64,000 bases of DNA from positions 1 through 64,000 of the forward strand of contig NZ_JANHDL010000003.1 of assembly GCF_024494655.1 (NCBI RefSeq). Direction: 5' to 3'. Both the position numbers and the translations under genes were made by a program. Below the pieces are notes generated by a model, which did not search any database, was not told where the DNA came from, and saw nothing but the letters and a program-made list of their open reading frames with translations. Shown here piece by piece: positions 61,480-64,000 of the stretch. How positions within the stretch are numbered: position 1 is the stretch's first letter; each line of letters begins with the position of its first letter. The DNA comes from Halorubrum laminariae. Its GTDB lineage: Archaea; Halobacteriota; Halobacteria; Halobacteriales; Haloferacaceae.

Positions 61480-62787
61480 ATGTCACAGCAAGGCGTTCAA
61501 GAGGAGCTGTACGTCGACCAGTACACGCTCGGGCTGGTCGGGCCCGACCAGGAGTGGGCCGGGACGGTCGCGGACGGCGGGACGGTCACCACGTACACGC
61601 CGCCGGGGTGTTGGGGGCCGATGGTCACGCCGTCGTTCCGGGGCGGCCACGAGGTGACGCGGCCGATCCGCGTCGAGGGCGCGTCGGTCGGCGACGCCGT
61701 CGCCATCCACATCCGCGACGTGGAGGTGACGAGCATGGCGACGAGCACGGGCTCGATGGCCGAACGCGAGGGGGCGTTCACGGACGACCCGTTCGTCGAC
61801 CACCGCTGTCCCGAGTGCGGGACGACGTGGCCCGACTCCGTCGTCGAGGGCACCGGCGAGGACGCGATCCGCTGTGCGGAGTGCGGCGCGAACGCCTCTT
61901 CGTTCGGCTTCGAGTACGGCTACACGGTCGCGTTCGACCACGAGAACGCCGTCGGGATCACGCTCGACAAGGAGGGCGCACACGAGCTGGCGCTCGACGC
62001 CGAGCGCGTGATGGACATCCCCGAGAACTCCCGGCAGCACCCAATCTTGCTGTACGAGCCCGACGGGATGCCCGGCACGCTCGGTCGCCTCCGGCCCTTC
62101 ATCGGGAACATCGGCACGACGCCGTCGGTGACGATGCCGGACTCGCACAACGCGGGCGACTTCGGACAGAATCTGATCGGCGCGGACCACGACTACGGCG
62201 TCGAAACCGAGGAAGACTTAGAAAAGCGGACGGACGGGCACATGGACATCCCCGAAGTCCGCGCGGGCTCAACCCTGATCTGTCCGATCGACGTCGACGG
62301 CGGCGGAGTGTACGTCGGCGACCTCCACGCGAATCAGGGCGACGGCGAACTCTCGTTGCACACCACCGACGTGAGCGGTACCGTCACCTTCGATGTCGAG
62401 GTGATCGAGGGGCTCCAACTCGACGGGCCCGTCCTGCTTCCGAACGAAGAGGATCTCCCCTTCATCAGCAAGCCCTACAGCGACGACGAGGTGGCGGCCG
62501 GGCACGACCTCGGTGCCGAGCATGGCGTCGACGTGGACTCCGAGATGGCCCCGATTCAGGTGGTCGGCTCCGGCGCGACGGTCAACGACGCGACGCAGAA
62601 CGCCTTCGATCGCGCCGGACAGCTCCTCGATATGAGCGAAGGCGAGATCCGAGCCCGGTGCACCTTCACCGGCGGCGTCCAGATCGGTCGATTGCCGGGC
62701 GTCGTCCAACTCGACATGCTCGCGCCGCTGGACCTGCTCGAAGACCGCGGGCTCGACGGCGTGGTGCGCGAGCAATACAGGCTTTGA
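61480..62787 (+). CDS. Acetamidase/formamidase family protein with zinc-ribbon insert
   Basis: The 435-residue amidase hydrolyses short amides to ammonium and the acid. The core has VGDAVAIHIRDVEVTSMA and TFTGGVQIGRLPG. Between residues 110 and 135 a zinc ribbon (CPEC and CAEC) is inserted, which I do not see in typical acetamidases. It is transcribed from its own promoter. A GC-rich palindrome, CGGTGC-AAAAC-GCACCG (62811-62827), follows and may terminate transcription. Confidence 0.88.
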   Translation: MSQQGVQEELYVDQYTLGLVGPDQEWAGTVADGGTVTTYTPPGCWGPMVTPSFRGGHEVTRPIRVEGASVGDAVAIHIRDVEVTSMATSTGSMAEREGAFTDDPFVDHRCPECGTTWPDSVVEGTGEDAIRCAECGANASSFGFEYGYTVAFDHENAVGITLDKEGAHELALDAERVMDIPENSRQHPILLYEPDGMPGTLGRLRPFIGNIGTTPSVTMPDSHNAGDFGQNLIGADHDYGVETEEDLEKRTDGHMDIPEVRAGSTLICPIDVDGGGVYVGDLHANQGDGELSLHTTDVSGTVTFDVEVIEGLQLDGPVLLPNEEDLPFISKPYSDDEVAAGHDLGAEHGVDVDSEMAPIQVVGSGATVNDATQNAFDRAGQLLDMSEGEIRARCTFTGGVQIGRLPGVVQLDMLAPLDLLEDRGLDGVVREQYRL

Positions 62788-62810
62788 CGGTTCGAAACCC
62801 ACCTGTCCTT

Positions 62811-62827
62811 CCGGTGCAAAACGCACC
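62811..62827. terminator. Palindrome after the acetamidase gene
   Basis: CGGTGC-AAAAC-GCACCG is a perfect 6-bp stem 24 nt past the stop codon. There is no T-run, so terminator use is tentative. Confidence 0.35.
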
Positions 62828-62872
62828 GACACTTGGTTGAACAGGTAGGCTGCTGCCCGTGCCAAACGACCG

Positions 62873-63013
62873 TTACTCGGTTTCGAGGGCGTCGTAGATG
62901 TCTCGGTTCGTGTCTCGATCGCCCGCCGCGACTCGGCGAACGAGTTCCCGCCGGATGTCTTCCATCACTTCATCGAGTGGGGAGCCGGATTCCACTCTGT
63001 CCTCAGTCGCCAT
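62873..63013 (-). CDS. Small acidic protein next to a solo transposon end
   Basis: The 46-residue protein starts MATEDRVESGSPLDEV and ends DIYDALETE; an in-frame ATG at 63046 would add 11 residues (MINGARDEREDM). Its composition and helix pattern look like a real small haloarchaeal protein, perhaps a regulator, but I do not recognise it. It lies between the acetamidase gene and the solo IS end at 63097-63127 and may belong to that element. Confidence 0.5.
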   Translation of the reverse strand: MATEDRVESGSPLDEVMEDIRRELVRRVAAGDRDTNRDIYDALETE

Positions 63014-63093
63014 ATCTTCTCTCTCGTCCCGAGCGCCGTTAATCATTCGGGTGTAAACCACAATATCCCAACCCAGCGGCGCGGTGCCGTGGG

Positions 63094-63127
63094 AATCCTC
63101 GCGCTTCAGCGCGGGGAGGATGTCAAT
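63094..63127. mobile_element. Solo right end of an IS200/IS605-type element
   Basis: GAATCC, an 8-bp stem with TTCA loop (CCTCGCGC and GCGCGGGG, one T-G pair, 63097-63116) and AGGATGTCAAT match the right end at 61261-61294. The stem sequence differs but pairs. No transposase is attached, so it is a solo end or the edge of a non-autonomous element. Confidence 0.75.
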
Positions 63128-64000
63128 CGCCGAGCGGAATCGTGAGCTGTCCGTCCTCCCGTCGAACCGGCGTACCGTACGGCTGCGAGCGTTCGGCGAC
63201 GGTGTCACGGACCCACGTCGCGACCTCGCCCTCGGCCAGCGTCGCCGCCTCGTCGACGATGTGGACGGGCACGACTTCGAGCTCGACGAGGTCGCCGTCG
63301 CGCACGATCAGCTCGAAGAGCGCGCTGCGCTTGTTGTGGACGCCCTCCCGATCGATGTAGTCGACGTAGTCATCGACGAAGTCGCCGGCGTCGTAGATGA
63401 TCGGCGAGCCGTCGTACACCTCGACGCCCTGTAGCACGTGCGCGCTGTGGCCGTGGACGATGTCGACGCCGCGGTCGATCAGCCACCGACCGAACCGCTC
63501 GTGGACGGCTCGTGGTTCGGTTTCCCAGTTCGGTCCCCAGTGTAGCGAGGCGACGACGAGGTCCGGATCCAGTTCGTCGGCGCGATCAAGTACGTCGTCG
63601 ACGAGCGCTCGCGTCCCCGGCCGCCCGGGATCGAGTGTCGCGTACGCGGTGCCAGGCTCGTCGTCGGTCGCCGCGAACGCCGTCGACTGATCCGTGAGTC
63701 CGAATACTGCGACACGGATGTCGCCCGCCTCGAACACCGCGGGTTCGAGCGCAGTCTCCCGATTTGTGCCCGCACCCGCGTGGGCGATGTCAGCGTCCGC
63801 GAGGTGCGTTCGCGTGTCCCGTAACCCCTGCTCGCGGTAGTCGAGGATGTGGTTGTTCGCGAGCGAGACGAACGACGCGCCGGCGGCCTCCAGTGCGGGT
63901 ATCGCGAAGGTGGGCGGCGACCGGAAGTAGTACGTTTTGTCCGGCCACTGCTCGCCGCGATCCGATATACAACACTCTAGGTTGGCGACGAGTCCGTCGA
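63123..64000 (-). CDS. CapA-family metallophosphatase-like protein, partial
   Basis: The gene runs off the window at its 5' end. Visible motifs are NLECCISDRG, VSLANNHILDYREQG, SLHWGPNWE and VHGHSAHVLQGVE, typical of the PGA_cap/CapA (poly-gamma-glutamate capsule) family with a calcineurin-like fold. The last residues read QLTIPLGD. The stop codon TGA lies inside the transposon end, so the C-terminus may be truncated or altered. Confidence 0.88.
   Translation of the reverse strand, partial: DGLVANLECCISDRGEQWPDKTYYFRSPPTFAIPALEAAGASFVSLANNHILDYREQGLRDTRTHLADADIAHAGAGTNRETALEPAVFEAGDIRVAVFGLTDQSTAFAATDDEPGTAYATLDPGRPGTRALVDDVLDRADELDPDLVVASLHWGPNWETEPRAVHERFGRWLIDRGVDIVHGHSAHVLQGVEVYDGSPIIYDAGDFVDDYVDYIDREGVHNKRSALFELIVRDGDLVELEVVPVHIVDEAATLAEGEVATWVRDTVAERSQPYGTPVRREDGQLTIPLGD

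Overview
This 64 kb window is haloarchaeal chromosome (class Halobacteria). Its G+C is high, its proteins are acidic and rich in Asp and Glu, and many genes look leaderless, with a TATA-like box about 25-30 nt before the start codon. It carries archaeal marker genes: sn-glycerol-1-phosphate dehydrogenase, thermosome, SAMP-type ubiquitin-like modifier with its E1 enzyme, AglJ and halocyanin. Gene order in the respiratory and cobalamin clusters matches what I recall from Haloferax and Halorubrum; Halorubraceae is a reasonable guess, but genus cannot be fixed from sequence alone.

Layout. 1-12.9 kb: a CheY-like regulator, AglJ, an AI-2E family permease, a divergent tubulin/FtsZ-like GTPase, purK-purE, an FAD oxidoreductase, an Hsp20/zinc-ribbon pair, a receiver-PAS histidine kinase and an atypical TauE permease. 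12.9-16.5 kb: a radical SAM protein with a C-terminal helix-hairpin-helix, an MBL hydrolase and a HAD hydrolase. 16.5-22.5 kb: a bc-type quinol oxidase cluster (halocyanin, split cytochrome b and small membrane subunits) with no Rieske protein or cytochrome c1. 22.4-34.9 kb: housekeeping genes (NAD-kinase-like, M28 peptidase, DUF420, egsA, thermosome, tRNA-Ser, RidA, ubaA, ornithine cyclodeaminase family, DHFR, rlmE).

35.0-54.0 kb is a near-complete cobalt uptake and corrin-ring cluster: cbtB, cbtA, a 2Fe-2S protein, cbiT, cbiL, cbiF, cbiG, two cbiH, a ferredoxin, a protein resembling an inactivated LAGLIDADG fold, cbiX fused to a ferredoxin, DUF3209, a beta-propeller protein, chlID, cobN, cbiC and cbiE. 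Most genes overlap by 4 nt. A shared ACAA-N6-TTGT palindrome precedes cbtB and cbiT and may be a common operator. CbiX (early cobaltochelatase) and CobN/ChlID (late type) occur together.

54-64 kb: a GNAT enzyme, a SAMP2-like modifier with an unusual C-terminal extension, gatB, a phosphoribosyltransferase, an HD hydrolase, a malate:quinone oxidoreductase-like protein, a YeiH-type permease, then a scarred region. There the mtnP gene is cut after 13 codons by an IS200/IS605-type remnant carrying a tnpB fragment. A second solo transposon end near 63.1 kb supplies the stop codon of a capA-like gene that runs off the window. The most interesting signals are the mtnP disruption, the covarying transposon hairpins, the tRNA-Ser fragment with inverted repeats, the LAGLIDADG-like cobalamin protein, the four-Cys N-terminus of the second CbiH, and the extended SAMP2.
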